Positions 40,431 through 50,226 of a stretch of 59,079 nucleotides of DNA are shown here, piece by piece. This stretch comes from an uncultured Dorea sp. (GTDB lineage Bacteria > Bacillota > Clostridia > Lachnospirales > Lachnospiraceae), in NCBI GenBank assembly GCA_910584575.1, contig CAJUBG010000022.1:1-59079 (forward strand). Reading direction: 5' to 3'. How positions within the stretch are numbered: the first letter of the stretch is position 1; each line of letters opens with the position of its first letter. Below the pieces are notes generated by a model. It worked only from the letters and a program-made list of their open reading frames with translations. It was not told where the DNA came from and ran no database searches. A program made the translations under genes and the position numbers.

Positions 40431-41798
40431 CTATAAAGCCGCCCCGCGAAGCAACCTCTCCATTTTCCTTATGACAGCAAAATAACTGATAACCAGTATG
40501 ACGGTTGCGCCCGTCCAAGCCATTATTTCCGCATAGAAAATCCCATTTTCCCCAATGAGCATAGGGAGGAGGATGGCGGTCAAAGCACGCATGATGAATT
40601 CAGCGATACCGGAGACCAGGGGCAGAACCGTGTTGCCCATCCCCTGTATTGCAGAACGTGTGATGTGCAGGATATACAGAATCGGCAGACAGACGCTCAT
40701 GATTGCCAGATAATAGTATGCAATGTTAAGTGTCTGCGTAAATTCCTCCTGTGTGCCGGAGATGAACCACCCAAGGATTATTTTTCCGGCAAACAGCATC
40801 ATAAGCGCTATTACCAGGGAGGTCAAAAGCGCAATGAAAACGGCGGACTTCACCCCTTTGCGGATGCGGTCCGTCTTTCCTGCGCCCAGATTCTGTCCGG
40901 CATACGTGACCATGGAATAGCCGTAGGAGGTTGCGGCAACCTCCAAAACGCCGTACAGCTTGTTGGTGGCGGTAAATCCGGCGATAAAGATGACTCCGAA
41001 CCCATTTACCACGAATTGTACAATCATGCCGCCCACGGATATGATTGCATTCTGAAACGCCATAGGGGACCCAAGCATCAGAAGGCGTAAGGGGAGCCGT
41101 CTGTCTGTCATTTTGAAGTCAGAAGGCGTCAGCCTTAACAACTCAAGTTTTCGGATATGGTACAGGCAGAACAAACTGGAAATCAACTGTGCAATCAGGG
41201 TTGCAATAGCGGCGCCGGCAATCTCGAACCGAAAGACCAGAACAAACAGAAGATCCAGGGCGATATTGGTGATTGCGGCCACTATCATGGCGTGCAGAGG
41301 CGTCTTGCCGTCACCAAGAGAGCGCAGGATGGATGCCAGCAGATTATAGGCCATGACGATCGGGACGCCAAGGTACATAATACGCAGGTACAAAAGGGTA
41401 TCGGGGAGAATCTTTGGCGGCGTATTAAGGAGGCTTAAAACCGGATGGGCCAGCAGTTGTCCGGTTATAAGAAGCGCCAGGGCGGATACCAGGGCCAGGA
41501 CGGTGGAATTGCCCACAGATTTGCGCAGGTTATCATATCGGCCTGCGCCGAACTCCTGTGCCATCAGGATTCCGAAGCCCTGGGTAAAGCCCTGGATGAT
41601 TCCGAGCATCATCCAGTTCAGCCAGTCGGCGGCGCCTAAGGCGGCAAGGGCGCCAACGCCCAGAGCCTTTCCTACGACCATGGTGTCTACCACGGTATAC
41701 AGTTGTTGGAATACATTTCCTACCATCAGTGGGAGGGCGAATGTGAAAATCAGGGAAGCGGGCTTCCCCTCGGTCATGTTTCTAATGCGTGCAGCCAT
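40431..41798 (-). CDS. MATE family efflux transporter
   Basis: A 455-residue MATE exporter with about 12 membrane segments. Conserved parts include LPLMVGNVFQQLYTVVDTMVVGKALG at the start and QNLGAGKTDRIRKGVK in the second half, typical of the NorM/DinF group in Firmicutes. It is unrelated in detail to the MATE at 2917-4248. On the minus strand it has its own promoter at 41888-41860 and a palindrome just downstream that may bind a repressor. Substrate unknown. Confidence 0.9.
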   Translation of the reverse strand: MAARIRNMTEGKPASLIFTFALPLMVGNVFQQLYTVVDTMVVGKALGVGALAALGAADWLNWMMLGIIQGFTQGFGILMAQEFGAGRYDNLRKSVGNSTVLALVSALALLITGQLLAHPVLSLLNTPPKILPDTLLYLRIMYLGVPIVMAYNLLASILRSLGDGKTPLHAMIVAAITNIALDLLFVLVFRFEIAGAAIATLIAQLISSLFCLYHIRKLELLRLTPSDFKMTDRRLPLRLLMLGSPMAFQNAIISVGGMIVQFVVNGFGVIFIAGFTATNKLYGVLEVAATSYGYSMVTYAGQNLGAGKTDRIRKGVKSAVFIALLTSLVIALMMLFAGKIILGWFISGTQEEFTQTLNIAYYYLAIMSVCLPILYILHITRSAIQGMGNTVLPLVSGIAEFIMRALTAILLPMLIGENGIFYAEIMAWTGATVILVISYFAVIRKMERLLRGAAL

Positions 41799-41842
41799 TC
41801 ATATACCTCTTAATCTTTCTATGTGATACCCCAAAAGCAGAG

Positions 41843-41888
41843 TGGACTTTGTCCATTAAGGTATACCATAATTTATGTGCGGATTCAA
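41843..41888 (-). promoter_or_regulatory. Promoter and palindromic operator of the second MATE gene
   Basis: On the minus strand TTGAAT (41888-41883) and TATACC (41865-41860) are 17 bases apart. TGGAC-TTT-GTCCA (41843-41855) is a perfect 5-bp dyad around the predicted start of transcription, suited to a repressor. Confidence 0.5.
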
Positions 41889-41897
41889 TATAAAAAA

Positions 41898-41926
41898 TTG
41901 TAGTTTTGTGTGATTTATGATACAGT
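41898..41926 (+). promoter_or_regulatory. Promoter of the aminopeptidase P gene
   Basis: TTGTAG (41898-41903) and TACAGT (41921-41926) are 17 bases apart, 36 bases before the ATG. Confidence 0.5.
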
Positions 41927-41962
41927 ATCCATATACCATTTTTTATCTAGGAGGTTTCGATT

Positions 41963-43750
41963 ATGAACGTAGCAGAACGGATTGCAGCACTTCGCTCACG
42001 CATGGAGGAAAAAGGGATTGACGCGTATGTTGTCCCTACTGCGGACTTTCACCAGAGTGAATATGTGGGTGAGCATTTTAAGGCAAGAAAGTATATTTCA
42101 GGCTTCAGTGGATCTTACGGAACGGTAGTCATCACCAGAGACGACGGGGGACTCTGGACGGACGGAAGGTATTTCTTTCAGGCAGAGAATGAACTTTGTG
42201 GCAGCGGCATCCGCCTGATGAAGATGTTTGTAGGGGACACGCCGTCGATTACGGAATACCTGTGCGAACGCGTAACAGAAGGCGGGACGGTTGCCTTTGA
42301 CGGGCGTGTGCTCTCTATGGGCGAGGGGCAGGAATATGAAGAAGAACTGGCGAAAAAGCAGATTCATATTCAGTATTCCGTTGATTTGATTGACGATATC
42401 TGGGAGGACCGCCCGCCCCTTTCTGACAAGCCGGCGTTTTTCCTGGAGGAAAAATATTCCGGTGAGAGTACCGCATCCAAGCTTAAGCGTGTGCGTAAGG
42501 CAATGGAGGAATACGGGGCAACTTCCCACATCATTGCGTCGCTGGATGATGTCTGCTGGCTTTTGAATGTCCGCGGGGATGATATTGATTTCTTCCCTCT
42601 TATGCTTTCCTATGCCATTGTGAAGCAGGATAAGGTGGAGTTATATGTGGACGAAGCGAAGTTAGACGGCAGGATTCGCGATGAGCTAAATAAGAACCAG
42701 GTGGCGGTTCATCCGTACAACGGAATTTATGAGGATGTAAAGACAATGGATGCTTCGGAGACGGTGCTGATTGATCCCATGAAGATGAACTATGCCCTCT
42801 ATAAGAACATTCCCTGTAAGATTGTGGAGGCTGCCAATCCGACGATTCTTATGAAAGCCATGAAGAATGAGGTAGAGCTTGAGAATATCCGCAGGGCGCA
42901 TATAAAAGACGGAGTGGCTGTCACCAAGTTCATGCATTGGATTAAGACCCGCTATGATAAGGAAAAGATTACAGAGCTTAGCTCTGCCGCAAGGCTTACC
43001 GAACTGCGCGCCTCCCAGGAGGGGTATATAAGGGACAGCTTTGAGCCTTTGTGCGCATTTGCGGATCATGCGGCTATGATGCATTATTCCCCAAGTGAGG
43101 AAAGTGACGTAACCCTTTCTTCTGGCGCGTTCTTCTTAAATGACACGGGCGGCGGCTATTATGAAGGGTCTACCGATATTACCAGAACCTTTGTCCTTGG
43201 CTCTGTGGATGCGCAGATGAAGCGGTATTTTACGGCTGTGGTAAGAGCCATGATGCGCCTTTCAAGGGCGCGCTTCCTCTATGGATGTTATGGATACAAT
43301 TTGGATGTGCTGGCGAGAGGGCCAATCTGGGATCTGGATTTGGACTACCAGTGCGGGACAGGCCATGGCGTTGGTTATCTTGCAAATGTTCACGAGCCGC
43401 CCACGGGCTTCCGATGGTATGTGGTTCCAAGTAAGAACGAGCACCACAAGCTTGAGGAGGGCATGGTTATCACGGACGAGCCGGGAATCTATGAGGACGG
43501 GCAGTTCGGAATTCGGATTGAGAACGAGTTTATCGTGAAAAAGGGCGTGAAGAATAAATACGGGCAGTTTATGTATTTTGAAACCATTACGTTCGCCCCC
43601 ATTGATTTGGACGGAATTGATCCGGAGGAGATGAGCCGAGATGAACGGGAATGGCTGAACCAATACCATGAGCAGGTTTATGAGAAGATTGGGCCGCATC
43701 TCACTGAGGAGGAACGAAATTGGCTTAAGGAGTATACACGGCCTATTTAA
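41963..43750 (+). CDS. Xaa-Pro aminopeptidase P family metallopeptidase (M24B)
   Basis: A 595-residue cytosolic aminopeptidase that removes N-terminal residues preceding proline. It has two N-terminal creatinase-like domains (TADFHQSEYVGEHFKARKYISGFSGS; VCWLLNVRGDDI) and the C-terminal pita-bread domain. The metal ligands are seen: Asp in FFLNDTGGGY and Asp in GSTDITRTF, His in GTGHGVGYLANVHE, Glu in VITDEPGIYE and Glu in IRIENEFIV. Length matches the long eukaryote-like form of the enzyme. AGGAGG lies 8 bases before the ATG. It is followed closely by an ABC transporter. Confidence 0.95.
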   Translation: MNVAERIAALRSRMEEKGIDAYVVPTADFHQSEYVGEHFKARKYISGFSGSYGTVVITRDDGGLWTDGRYFFQAENELCGSGIRLMKMFVGDTPSITEYLCERVTEGGTVAFDGRVLSMGEGQEYEEELAKKQIHIQYSVDLIDDIWEDRPPLSDKPAFFLEEKYSGESTASKLKRVRKAMEEYGATSHIIASLDDVCWLLNVRGDDIDFFPLMLSYAIVKQDKVELYVDEAKLDGRIRDELNKNQVAVHPYNGIYEDVKTMDASETVLIDPMKMNYALYKNIPCKIVEAANPTILMKAMKNEVELENIRRAHIKDGVAVTKFMHWIKTRYDKEKITELSSAARLTELRASQEGYIRDSFEPLCAFADHAAMMHYSPSEESDVTLSSGAFFLNDTGGGYYEGSTDITRTFVLGSVDAQMKRYFTAVVRAMMRLSRARFLYGCYGYNLDVLARGPIWDLDLDYQCGTGHGVGYLANVHEPPTGFRWYVVPSKNEHHKLEEGMVITDEPGIYEDGQFGIRIENEFIVKKGVKNKYGQFMYFETITFAPIDLDGIDPEEMSRDEREWLNQYHEQVYEKIGPHLTEEERNWLKEYTRPI

Positions 43751-43763
43751 TGAGGAGGAAATA

Positions 43764-46292
43764 ATGAAAAGACTAGGTAAAATATATCAGATTATTTCCA
43801 TCCTTGTCTATACCTTTATCTTTGCCGCCATATGGCTTCCCTGGGTTGCCTATGGCGGTAAGAGCTACTGCCTGCCCGCATACCTTCGTATGGTAAAAGG
43901 GGCGGGGGGAATTGTGGCTATGACAGAGGGGTCGCCGGATATGGTGGCCTCCTACTATCTGTCCTATCTTACAATAGCGGCGGCCGTATTGGCCGGCGTT
44001 TACGTTGTGGGCAGGTTAGTGGGAAAGCCCCTTAAGCCGGTATACGCCGCGGTTCGCTGGTGTGAATTTATTTATACCGCGGCGTCAGTGATTTTTGCCC
44101 CTCTTGTGCCGATGATTTGGACTTATATTGTGCCGATTCTTTGTCTGGCAGAGTATGTGTTTGGACAGTATGTAGAGCAGAGGGATGAGATTCTAAAAGA
44201 AGCGCGCCTCAATAAAGAGCGTGAACGGTTTGAGAAGAACGAACGGAAAAGAAGGTTATATTTTCCCGGAAGGTACAGCTCATCCTACTATAAGATGATT
44301 CTGAAGAATGTTAAGTTCCACGCCAGAAACTATGTGATGCTGATCATCACAGGTTCTTTTTTGATGCTGTTTCTATTTTTGGTATTTGCACTTCGCCATG
44401 CATTTATGGAGTACCATACAGCAGAGGCTGTCACAGGAGGCCAGACCCAGAAGATTCTTCTGAACGCTGTGTGGATGGGGCTGCTTATCAATGCGGTTCT
44501 CATGGGACTTTCATTTTCCTACTATATCCGCAATAAGATGCGGGAAGAAAATATGTTGGTGGTGCTTGGTATCCGAAGCAGCTCTCTGCGTGCCATGATG
44601 CTGATGGAATATGCGGGCTGCCTCTTGTGCTCAGGGATGATTGGCTCATTGGCCGGCAGTATCGTTTTTCATGTCCTGGTGGGAACCTTAGGAAGCAGTC
44701 TGCCGGTTTCCGCAGCGGGGCTTCCGGCCAGCGCTTTTCTGGCCGCGTGGGCGGTGTTCGCAGTCGCTGCGCTGATTGCGGCGGCGGTGAACTCCCATGT
44801 GTACGACCATATGCGCTGGTCTGCGTCAGGGCTTCTTGCGCCTAAGAAGAACCGTATACCAGGAGTGTTTGGATGGGTCTTGGGCGCGGTAGGGCTAATC
44901 TGTATGGTGTGGAGTCTTGGACAGTTGACAGGCAGGGGCGGCGGAGAGAGTGAGGACCGTCTGGTAGACTATTTGTTTGGCCTGATTCTGGTGCTGCTTT
45001 GTGCAGGGGCGGCGCAGATGAAGGGAATCCGTAGGAAGGATGAGAGGTATTTCCGGTATCTGTTTGAAAAGTTTCCCTTTCTCACCGGCTTTGGACAGAA
45101 CATGAAGAAGATTTATCTATTGACTGTGATTGCCTTTCTTGTGACGTATCCCCTTGCTTCGGTGTACGGGGGAAATGCATCTGCTCTGGATTTGGAAGAA
45201 CAGTACCCTTACGACTTTGTCTGTATGGCAGCGGCTGAAGAAAAAGAGGATTTTCAGAGCTTGAAGGAGCAGTATTCTCTTGAGCTTGAGCAGTACCCCA
45301 TGACGACAGTATTTTCACTGATGCCGGAGAATATCACCCTAATCAATTCAATTAAGGATATTTTTGCGTTTGATTATAAGGCTGTCTCTGGCGGCCGGCA
45401 GGTTATGATTGAGCCTCCTATTCAGATTGGAGTTCCTGAGTCAGTATACCGAAGTCTTAAGAAAAAGATCCATGGGGAGGAGGGCGAGGCGTTAAACCTT
45501 ACCGGCGAGGAGATTGCTGTGGTCTACCAGGAGGATGTCTCCGCGAAGGCGCATCTTCTGGACTGGTCAGGGACGGCGGATACCTTAAACCTGCAGACCA
45601 TGAGTCCTGATGCCGAGCTTTTTAGTTACAGCGCTTTTACCGGACGCAGGGTTGCAGGGGAGGAAAGGGATATACTGACAGGAGTATACGGGGAAGGAAA
45701 AGAGCAGAACCTGGTTGTATTTTCGGATACGTTCTTTACGGAAATCTATGAGAATGAGGCGTTGTACCTGATTCGCGTGGCAGACGGGGACTACGAGGCA
45801 GTAGAGGAATGGCTGTCTGACAGGGCGGCAGGAGACGGGCAGCTTCGCTATTATGGCAGAAAAGCTATGATACAGGACAGGGAGGCAGAGAGATACCTGA
45901 AAATAGTGGTGTGGTTATTCATGCTGGTTATGGTGGGAGTAAGCGGAATCTATCTTCTGTTTATCAAGTTCTGTTTTGAAATGGACGAGATTGTGGCAAG
46001 ATACCGTTTCCTTGACTGTATGGGTATGCACAGGAAGCGGCTGAAAAAAACGCTGCAACGGGAGATGCTACCCTTTTTCCTGGTTCCCCTCCTTGCAGGC
46101 GGAGGTTCCGGGCTTTTGTTCACGGGCTTGATGTTCCATGTCAGGATGTACACAGGTTCAGAGCTTCTACGGTATCTTCTGTATGTGACGCCGGTTTGGG
46201 GGATTTACTGGCTGGTGCAGACAATCGTATATTTGATACTTAAGAAGGTTTTACTGGATAAAATAGAGGGGAGGGCAACATGGCAGAGCTGA
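43764..46292 (+). CDS. FtsX-type ABC transporter permease with extra N-terminal membrane domain
   Basis: An 842-residue permease. Residues 1-145 carry about four extra membrane helices (IYQIISILVYTFIFAAIWLPW and others) and a charged helical linker (KEARLNKERERFEKNERKRR). An FtsX-like permease follows, with helices near 200-330, a large extracellular domain around 480-740 and the last helices after 745. This resembles BceB/VraG-type permeases for antimicrobial peptide resistance, but the N-terminal addition is unusual. The ATG at 43764 follows GAGGAGGAA. The ATPase gene overlaps its end by 13 bases. No two-component system is adjacent. Confidence 0.85.
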   Translation: MKRLGKIYQIISILVYTFIFAAIWLPWVAYGGKSYCLPAYLRMVKGAGGIVAMTEGSPDMVASYYLSYLTIAAAVLAGVYVVGRLVGKPLKPVYAAVRWCEFIYTAASVIFAPLVPMIWTYIVPILCLAEYVFGQYVEQRDEILKEARLNKERERFEKNERKRRLYFPGRYSSSYYKMILKNVKFHARNYVMLIITGSFLMLFLFLVFALRHAFMEYHTAEAVTGGQTQKILLNAVWMGLLINAVLMGLSFSYYIRNKMREENMLVVLGIRSSSLRAMMLMEYAGCLLCSGMIGSLAGSIVFHVLVGTLGSSLPVSAAGLPASAFLAAWAVFAVAALIAAAVNSHVYDHMRWSASGLLAPKKNRIPGVFGWVLGAVGLICMVWSLGQLTGRGGGESEDRLVDYLFGLILVLLCAGAAQMKGIRRKDERYFRYLFEKFPFLTGFGQNMKKIYLLTVIAFLVTYPLASVYGGNASALDLEEQYPYDFVCMAAAEEKEDFQSLKEQYSLELEQYPMTTVFSLMPENITLINSIKDIFAFDYKAVSGGRQVMIEPPIQIGVPESVYRSLKKKIHGEEGEALNLTGEEIAVVYQEDVSAKAHLLDWSGTADTLNLQTMSPDAELFSYSAFTGRRVAGEERDILTGVYGEGKEQNLVVFSDTFFTEIYENEALYLIRVADGDYEAVEEWLSDRAAGDGQLRYYGRKAMIQDREAERYLKIVVWLFMLVMVGVSGIYLLFIKFCFEMDEIVARYRFLDCMGMHRKRLKKTLQREMLPFFLVPLLAGGGSGLLFTGLMFHVRMYTGSELLRYLLYVTPVWGIYWLVQTIVYLILKKVLLDKIEGRATWQS

Positions 46293-47050
46293 TAAGAACG
46301 GATAAACTTGTGAAGAATTATTATAGAAATCAGGAGCATAAGAATCCGGATGCAAAGATTGAGGTATTGAAAGGGCTTGATCTTACCATAGAGGAGGGGG
46401 AATATGTCTCCATCATGGGAAGTTCAGGAGGCGGAAAGACGACGCTTCTTAAGATACTGGGAATGATGGAAATATTTACGGAGGGAAAATATTATTTTAA
46501 AGGCAGGGATGTGTCAGAGCTTTGGAAGGATGAGCTGGCAGACATCCGCAGGAGGGAGATTGGGTTCGTATTCCAGGATTTTTATCTGATGGACAGCCTG
46601 TCTGTCGGGGAAAATATCATGGTGCCTATGATACTTGACAAGGCGTCTCCAAAGGAGATGCGGGAAAAGATGCACGCTCTGGCAAACCGGTTCGGCGTAG
46701 AGAAGTTAATTGAAAAATCACCGCGAGAGCTGTCCGGAGGAGAGAAGCAGAGGATCGCCATATGCAGGGCATTGATTAACGATCCGGAGATAATCATGGC
46801 GGACGAGCCTACCGGAAATCTGGATGTAAAGTCCAGCAGGAGGCTTATGGAGACATTTGATGACATTAATAAGGAAATGAAGAAGAATATTATCCTTGTG
46901 ACCCACGACCCGAAGATTGCCAGGTGCAGCGATAAGATTTTCTTTATTGACGATGGCGTGATTGTAAAGATTCTCAAAAAGAAGGACGGAGATTCCGCTG
47001 TGTTCTATAAAGAGATACTTCATGAGATGGAGGAGATGGAAGGGGATTAA
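46280..47050 (+). CDS. ABC transporter ATP-binding protein (MacB/BceA type)
   Basis: A 256-residue ATPase energising the preceding permease. It has Walker A GSSGGGKTT (about residue 48), Q-loop FVFQDFYL, signature LSGGEKQRIAICRAL and Walker B IIMADEPTGNLD, all typical of the MacB/LolD/BceA branch. The first insert (YRNQEHKNPDAKIEVLKG) is slightly longer than usual. It overlaps the permease by 13 bases. A terminator follows at 47065. Confidence 0.95.
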   Translation: MAELIRTDKLVKNYYRNQEHKNPDAKIEVLKGLDLTIEEGEYVSIMGSSGGGKTTLLKILGMMEIFTEGKYYFKGRDVSELWKDELADIRRREIGFVFQDFYLMDSLSVGENIMVPMILDKASPKEMREKMHALANRFGVEKLIEKSPRELSGGEKQRIAICRALINDPEIIMADEPTGNLDVKSSRRLMETFDDINKEMKKNIILVTHDPKIARCSDKIFFIDDGVIVKILKKKDGDSAVFYKEILHEMEEMEGD

Positions 47051-47064
47051 TACTCAATTAAAAA

Positions 47065-47096
47065 ATGGGGCTGTCTGCGAAAAGCGACAGTCCCAT
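47065..47096. terminator. Bidirectional terminator between the ABC operon and the POT gene
   Basis: ATGGGGCTGTC (47065-47075) pairs with GACAGTCCCAT (47086-47096), with one G-T pair. On the minus strand it is followed by TTTTTAATTG, a good U tract; on the plus strand the U tract is weak. Confidence 0.8.
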
Positions 47097-47101
47097 TATT
47101 C

Positions 47102-48460
47102 TTAATCTTCCTTTTCCAATGCGTCCAGCTTGCCGCTGCATGCCCACAGAATCAAACCGAAAACAATTACGATAGCGCCAACCACGCCGTACGCTATGAA
47201 CGGCAGCGTTGCCAGCCAGGAGTATACCTTCGGGTAAATCTGCTGTGCCAGGAATACCGCGATTGGCCAGAAGCCAAGCAGCAGTCCCAGAACCTTTGCA
47301 GGAGCTAACTTGGATACGAAGGAGTTTCCAAGTGGGGAGAATACCATCTCACCTACTGACATTAACAGGCAGACAAGCGCTAACCAGAATACTGAAGCCT
47401 GACCGTCGCCTCTGAGAATATCAGCAAGCACCATTACAAGGTAAGATACGCCTACCAGCATGGTACCAAGAGCAGTCTTCTTAAACATACTCATGTCGCC
47501 CTGAGGTCTTGCGGCCAGCTTTGTCCAGACACCTGCAAGAACAGGTCCTAAGATAATACAGGTCAGAGCGTTTACAGAGTCGAACCAGGATGTAGGAATC
47601 TGGAAGCTTCCGATATACCAGTTTGCATGGTTCAGGAAGTCTGAGCCATTACCCCATCCAAAGTAATAGTAAGCCGGCATGTAAGCCATATACCATACCA
47701 TCCAGAAAATAGCGGAGAAGATGGTTACGAGAACGATTGCAACGATCTTCTTCTTATCGCTTGCAGTAAGCGGCGCTGATTCAGCGGCAGCCTTCTTCTC
47801 AGCAGATACGAATTCTCTCTGGTCATTCTTGAATGGCTTCTTACCTGCCTCGCCAAGAGCCTTACCGTTTAAAATAAACCATGCCGCGTCAACGAATAAG
47901 AAGATTGCACAGATTAAGAATACGGTATTAAAGCTGCACTTAATTCCAAAAAGACCTGTGGTTGCAAGCATAGCGATAAAGGTGGTACCAACAAAGGAGC
48001 CGATATTAACGAAGGAATATTGAATGGAGAATGCTTCATTCAATTCTTCTTCGTCATGGAATAATAATCCATTGACACCGGATAAGTTACCCTTGAATAA
48101 ACCAGTACCGATACATACCAGAATAATCATTGCCCATACCATTCCGATTGAGTGCGCCTGCCATGTACAAAGATAACCGGCTCCCATAAGAATCATACCC
48201 AGAGCGACACAGAGTCTTGGGCTTAACCAGTAGTCAGCGATATATCCGCCGAAAATTGGTGTGATGTACGTCCATGCTACGAAAGAAGCGGACATTGCAG
48301 CACCCTCAGCGTCGGAAAATCCAAGACCGCCGGAGGTTACCTCGGTTGCAAGCCAGATGGCAAGTAAGTACTTCACTGTGTAGAATGCACAACGTTCAAA
48401 TGTGAATCCCAGTGAACATACGTAAAAACCAAAGGGTTTGCGCTTTTTTGCTGTTTCCAT
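47102..48460 (-). CDS. POT family di-/tripeptide transporter
   Basis: A 452-residue proton-dependent oligopeptide transporter. The POT signatures are seen: FTFERCAFYTVKYLL (ExxERxxYYxxxxL-like, here ER-CAFYTVK) in helix 1, GGYIADYWLS, and GTGLFKGNLSGVNG (the PTR2 motif) near residue 125. About 14 membrane segments are visible. The ATG at 48460 follows GGAGGG; an in-frame TTG at 48475 is just upstream of that site. The gene is monocistronic with its own promoter and terminator. Peptide uptake is consistent with nearby aminopeptidase P, though that gene faces the other way. Confidence 0.9.
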   Translation of the reverse strand: METAKKRKPFGFYVCSLGFTFERCAFYTVKYLLAIWLATEVTSGGLGFSDAEGAAMSASFVAWTYITPIFGGYIADYWLSPRLCVALGMILMGAGYLCTWQAHSIGMVWAMIILVCIGTGLFKGNLSGVNGLLFHDEEELNEAFSIQYSFVNIGSFVGTTFIAMLATTGLFGIKCSFNTVFLICAIFLFVDAAWFILNGKALGEAGKKPFKNDQREFVSAEKKAAAESAPLTASDKKKIVAIVLVTIFSAIFWMVWYMAYMPAYYYFGWGNGSDFLNHANWYIGSFQIPTSWFDSVNALTCIILGPVLAGVWTKLAARPQGDMSMFKKTALGTMLVGVSYLVMVLADILRGDGQASVFWLALVCLLMSVGEMVFSPLGNSFVSKLAPAKVLGLLLGFWPIAVFLAQQIYPKVYSWLATLPFIAYGVVGAIVIVFGLILWACSGKLDALEKED

Positions 48461-48543
48461 AAATTCACCCTCCAATTAATATAATTTCTTCCACATTGTA
48501 CAGATATATAAATATATATTGAGATAATGTGAAAACTATGGTA

Positions 48544-48572
48544 AATATAACATAAAACCGACTAAAGTACAA
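48544..48572 (-). promoter_or_regulatory. POT transporter promoter
   Basis: On the minus strand TTGTAC (48572-48567) and TATATT (48549-48544) are 17 bases apart, giving an AT-rich leader of about 75 bases. The 312-base gap 48461-48772 otherwise holds only this and the plus-strand promoter at 48661. Confidence 0.6.
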
Positions 48573-48660
48573 CTGTTTATTTAAGGAAAAGTTAAGTAAT
48601 TTTAGATTTTTTATAGAAAATCCTGCCTGTTAATGGATTAACAAAAGAAAATAAAAAGTA

Positions 48661-48689
48661 TTGCAGGAAAGCAACAAAAGGGATATAAT
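48661..48689 (+). promoter_or_regulatory. Promoter of the Na+-pumping decarboxylase cluster
   Basis: TTGCAG (48661-48666) and TATAAT (48684-48689) are 17 bases apart, about 80 bases before the first gene. Confidence 0.72.
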
Positions 48690-48772
48690 ATAATTGGCAA
48701 AAATTTGGTTTTGCTTTTTTAATGTTATGGGTAAGACCTATTTTAATATGAAAGAAAATGGAGGGCTTGACT

Positions 48773-50212
48773 ATGGGCAACATGGCAACAGAGAGTGCAG
48801 CAAGTGTTAGGGTTACCGCCTTACTTGATGCAGGAAGCTTTGTTGAGATTGGCGGGGCAGTTACTGCCAGAAGCACAGATTTCAACATGCAGGAAAAAGA
48901 GACTCCTGCCGATGGCGTGATCACCGGTTATGGAGTGATTGATGGGAATTTGGTGTATGTGTACAGCCAGGACGTGTCCGTATTGAACGGGGCGGTAGGC
49001 GAGATGCATGCGAAGAAGATTGCGAACATCTATGATATGGCGATGAAGATGGGCGCGCCTGTAATCGGTCTTGTGGACTGTGCGGGACTCAGGCTTCAGG
49101 AGGCGACGGATGCGCTGCATGCATTTGGGAACCTTTATTTGAAGCAGACTATGGCTTCTGGTGTAATCCCCCAGATTACGGCGATTTTTGGGACATGCGG
49201 CGGCGGATTATCCGTTATTCCTGCGCTGACAGATTTTACGTTTATGGAGGCCGAAAAGGCAAAGCTGTTCGTTAATTCTCCCAATGCCCTGCCAGGCAAC
49301 AATATTTCCAAGCTTGATACTTCCTGTGCAAAATATCAGAGTGAGGAAGCAGGGCTTGTGGACGCTGTTGGGACGCAGGAGGAGATTCTTGCCAACATCC
49401 GTGCCCTGGTGTGCATGATTCCGGGCAACAATGAGGAGAACGGTTCTTATGAGGACTGCCAGGACAGCTTGAACCGTCTCTGTGATGGGATCGAGAATGC
49501 TGCGGAGGATACGTCCATTGCCCTTTCCATGATTGCGGATGACAATGTATTCTTTGAGACGAAGCGAGATTATGCCAGGGATATGGTGACAGGCTTTATC
49601 CGTCTCAACGGCATGACCATCGGCGCGGTAGCCAACCGATCCAAGGTATATAATGAGGAATCTGAGGTTACGGCTCAGTTTGACGGCTCTTTATCCGCAG
49701 ACGGCGCGAAAAAGGCGGCAGAATTTGTGAATTTCTGCGATGCCTTCAACATTCCGGTACTGACCCTTACGAACGTGACAGGCTTTGCGGCATGTGAGTA
49801 TGAGGAGAAGAACCTGGCAAGGGAGGCGGCAGGGCTTACCTATGCGTTTGCCAATGCAACGGTGCCGAAGGTGAATGTAGTGATTGGGAAGGCGTTTGGA
49901 AGCGCGTATGTTACCATGAACAGCAAGTCTATCGGTGCGGACATGGTGTATGCTTGGCCGACGGCTGAGATTGGCATGATGGAGGCGAACCTTGCAGCTA
50001 AGATTATGTATGCAGGGGAGGATGCCGACACGTTGAAAGAGAAAACTGCAGAGTATAGGGAACTGCAGTCAAGCCCGTTATCTGCTGCAAGGAGAGGCTA
50101 TGTGGATACCATCATTGAGCCGGCTGAGACCAGGAAGTATGTGATCGGCGCCTTCGAGATGTTATTCACAAAGAGAGAAGACCGTCCGATGAAAAAGCAC
50201 GGGTCGGTTTAG
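48773..50212 (+). CDS. Acyl-CoA carboxyltransferase subunit (MmdA/PccB family)
   Basis: A 479-residue carboxyltransferase of the crotonase-like family that moves CO2 between acyl-CoA and biotin. Two repeats of the fold are visible, with GVIDGNLVYVYSQDVSVLNGAVGEMHAKKI and VIGLVDCAGLRLQE in the first, and FVNFCDAFNIPVLTLTNVTGF and AFGSAYVTMNSKSIGADMVYAWPTAEIGMM in the second. It is shorter than usual MmdA (about 510-520) at the N-terminus. The ATG at 48773 is 8 bases after GGAGGG. It is the first of five genes encoding a biotin enzyme with a membrane Na+ pump. The acyl-CoA substrate (methylmalonyl, malonyl or glutaconyl) cannot be told. Confidence 0.9.
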   Translation: MGNMATESAASVRVTALLDAGSFVEIGGAVTARSTDFNMQEKETPADGVITGYGVIDGNLVYVYSQDVSVLNGAVGEMHAKKIANIYDMAMKMGAPVIGLVDCAGLRLQEATDALHAFGNLYLKQTMASGVIPQITAIFGTCGGGLSVIPALTDFTFMEAEKAKLFVNSPNALPGNNISKLDTSCAKYQSEEAGLVDAVGTQEEILANIRALVCMIPGNNEENGSYEDCQDSLNRLCDGIENAAEDTSIALSMIADDNVFFETKRDYARDMVTGFIRLNGMTIGAVANRSKVYNEESEVTAQFDGSLSADGAKKAAEFVNFCDAFNIPVLTLTNVTGFAACEYEEKNLAREAAGLTYAFANATVPKVNVVIGKAFGSAYVTMNSKSIGADMVYAWPTAEIGMMEANLAAKIMYAGEDADTLKEKTAEYRELQSSPLSAARRGYVDTIIEPAETRKYVIGAFEMLFTKREDRPMKKHGSV

Positions 50213-50226
50213 AGAGGTGAGGCAAA

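Noticed and set aside
40333..40518. A 61-codon minus-strand frame between the nuclease-like gene and the second MATE
   Set aside because: It overlaps the MATE end, lacks a ribosome binding site and shows no recognisable protein character.
48461..48772. Possible small gene in the POT-carboxyltransferase gap
   Set aside because: A 110-codon minus-strand frame covers part of it but starts inside the carboxyltransferase gene and has no start signal; the gap is explained by two divergent promoters.
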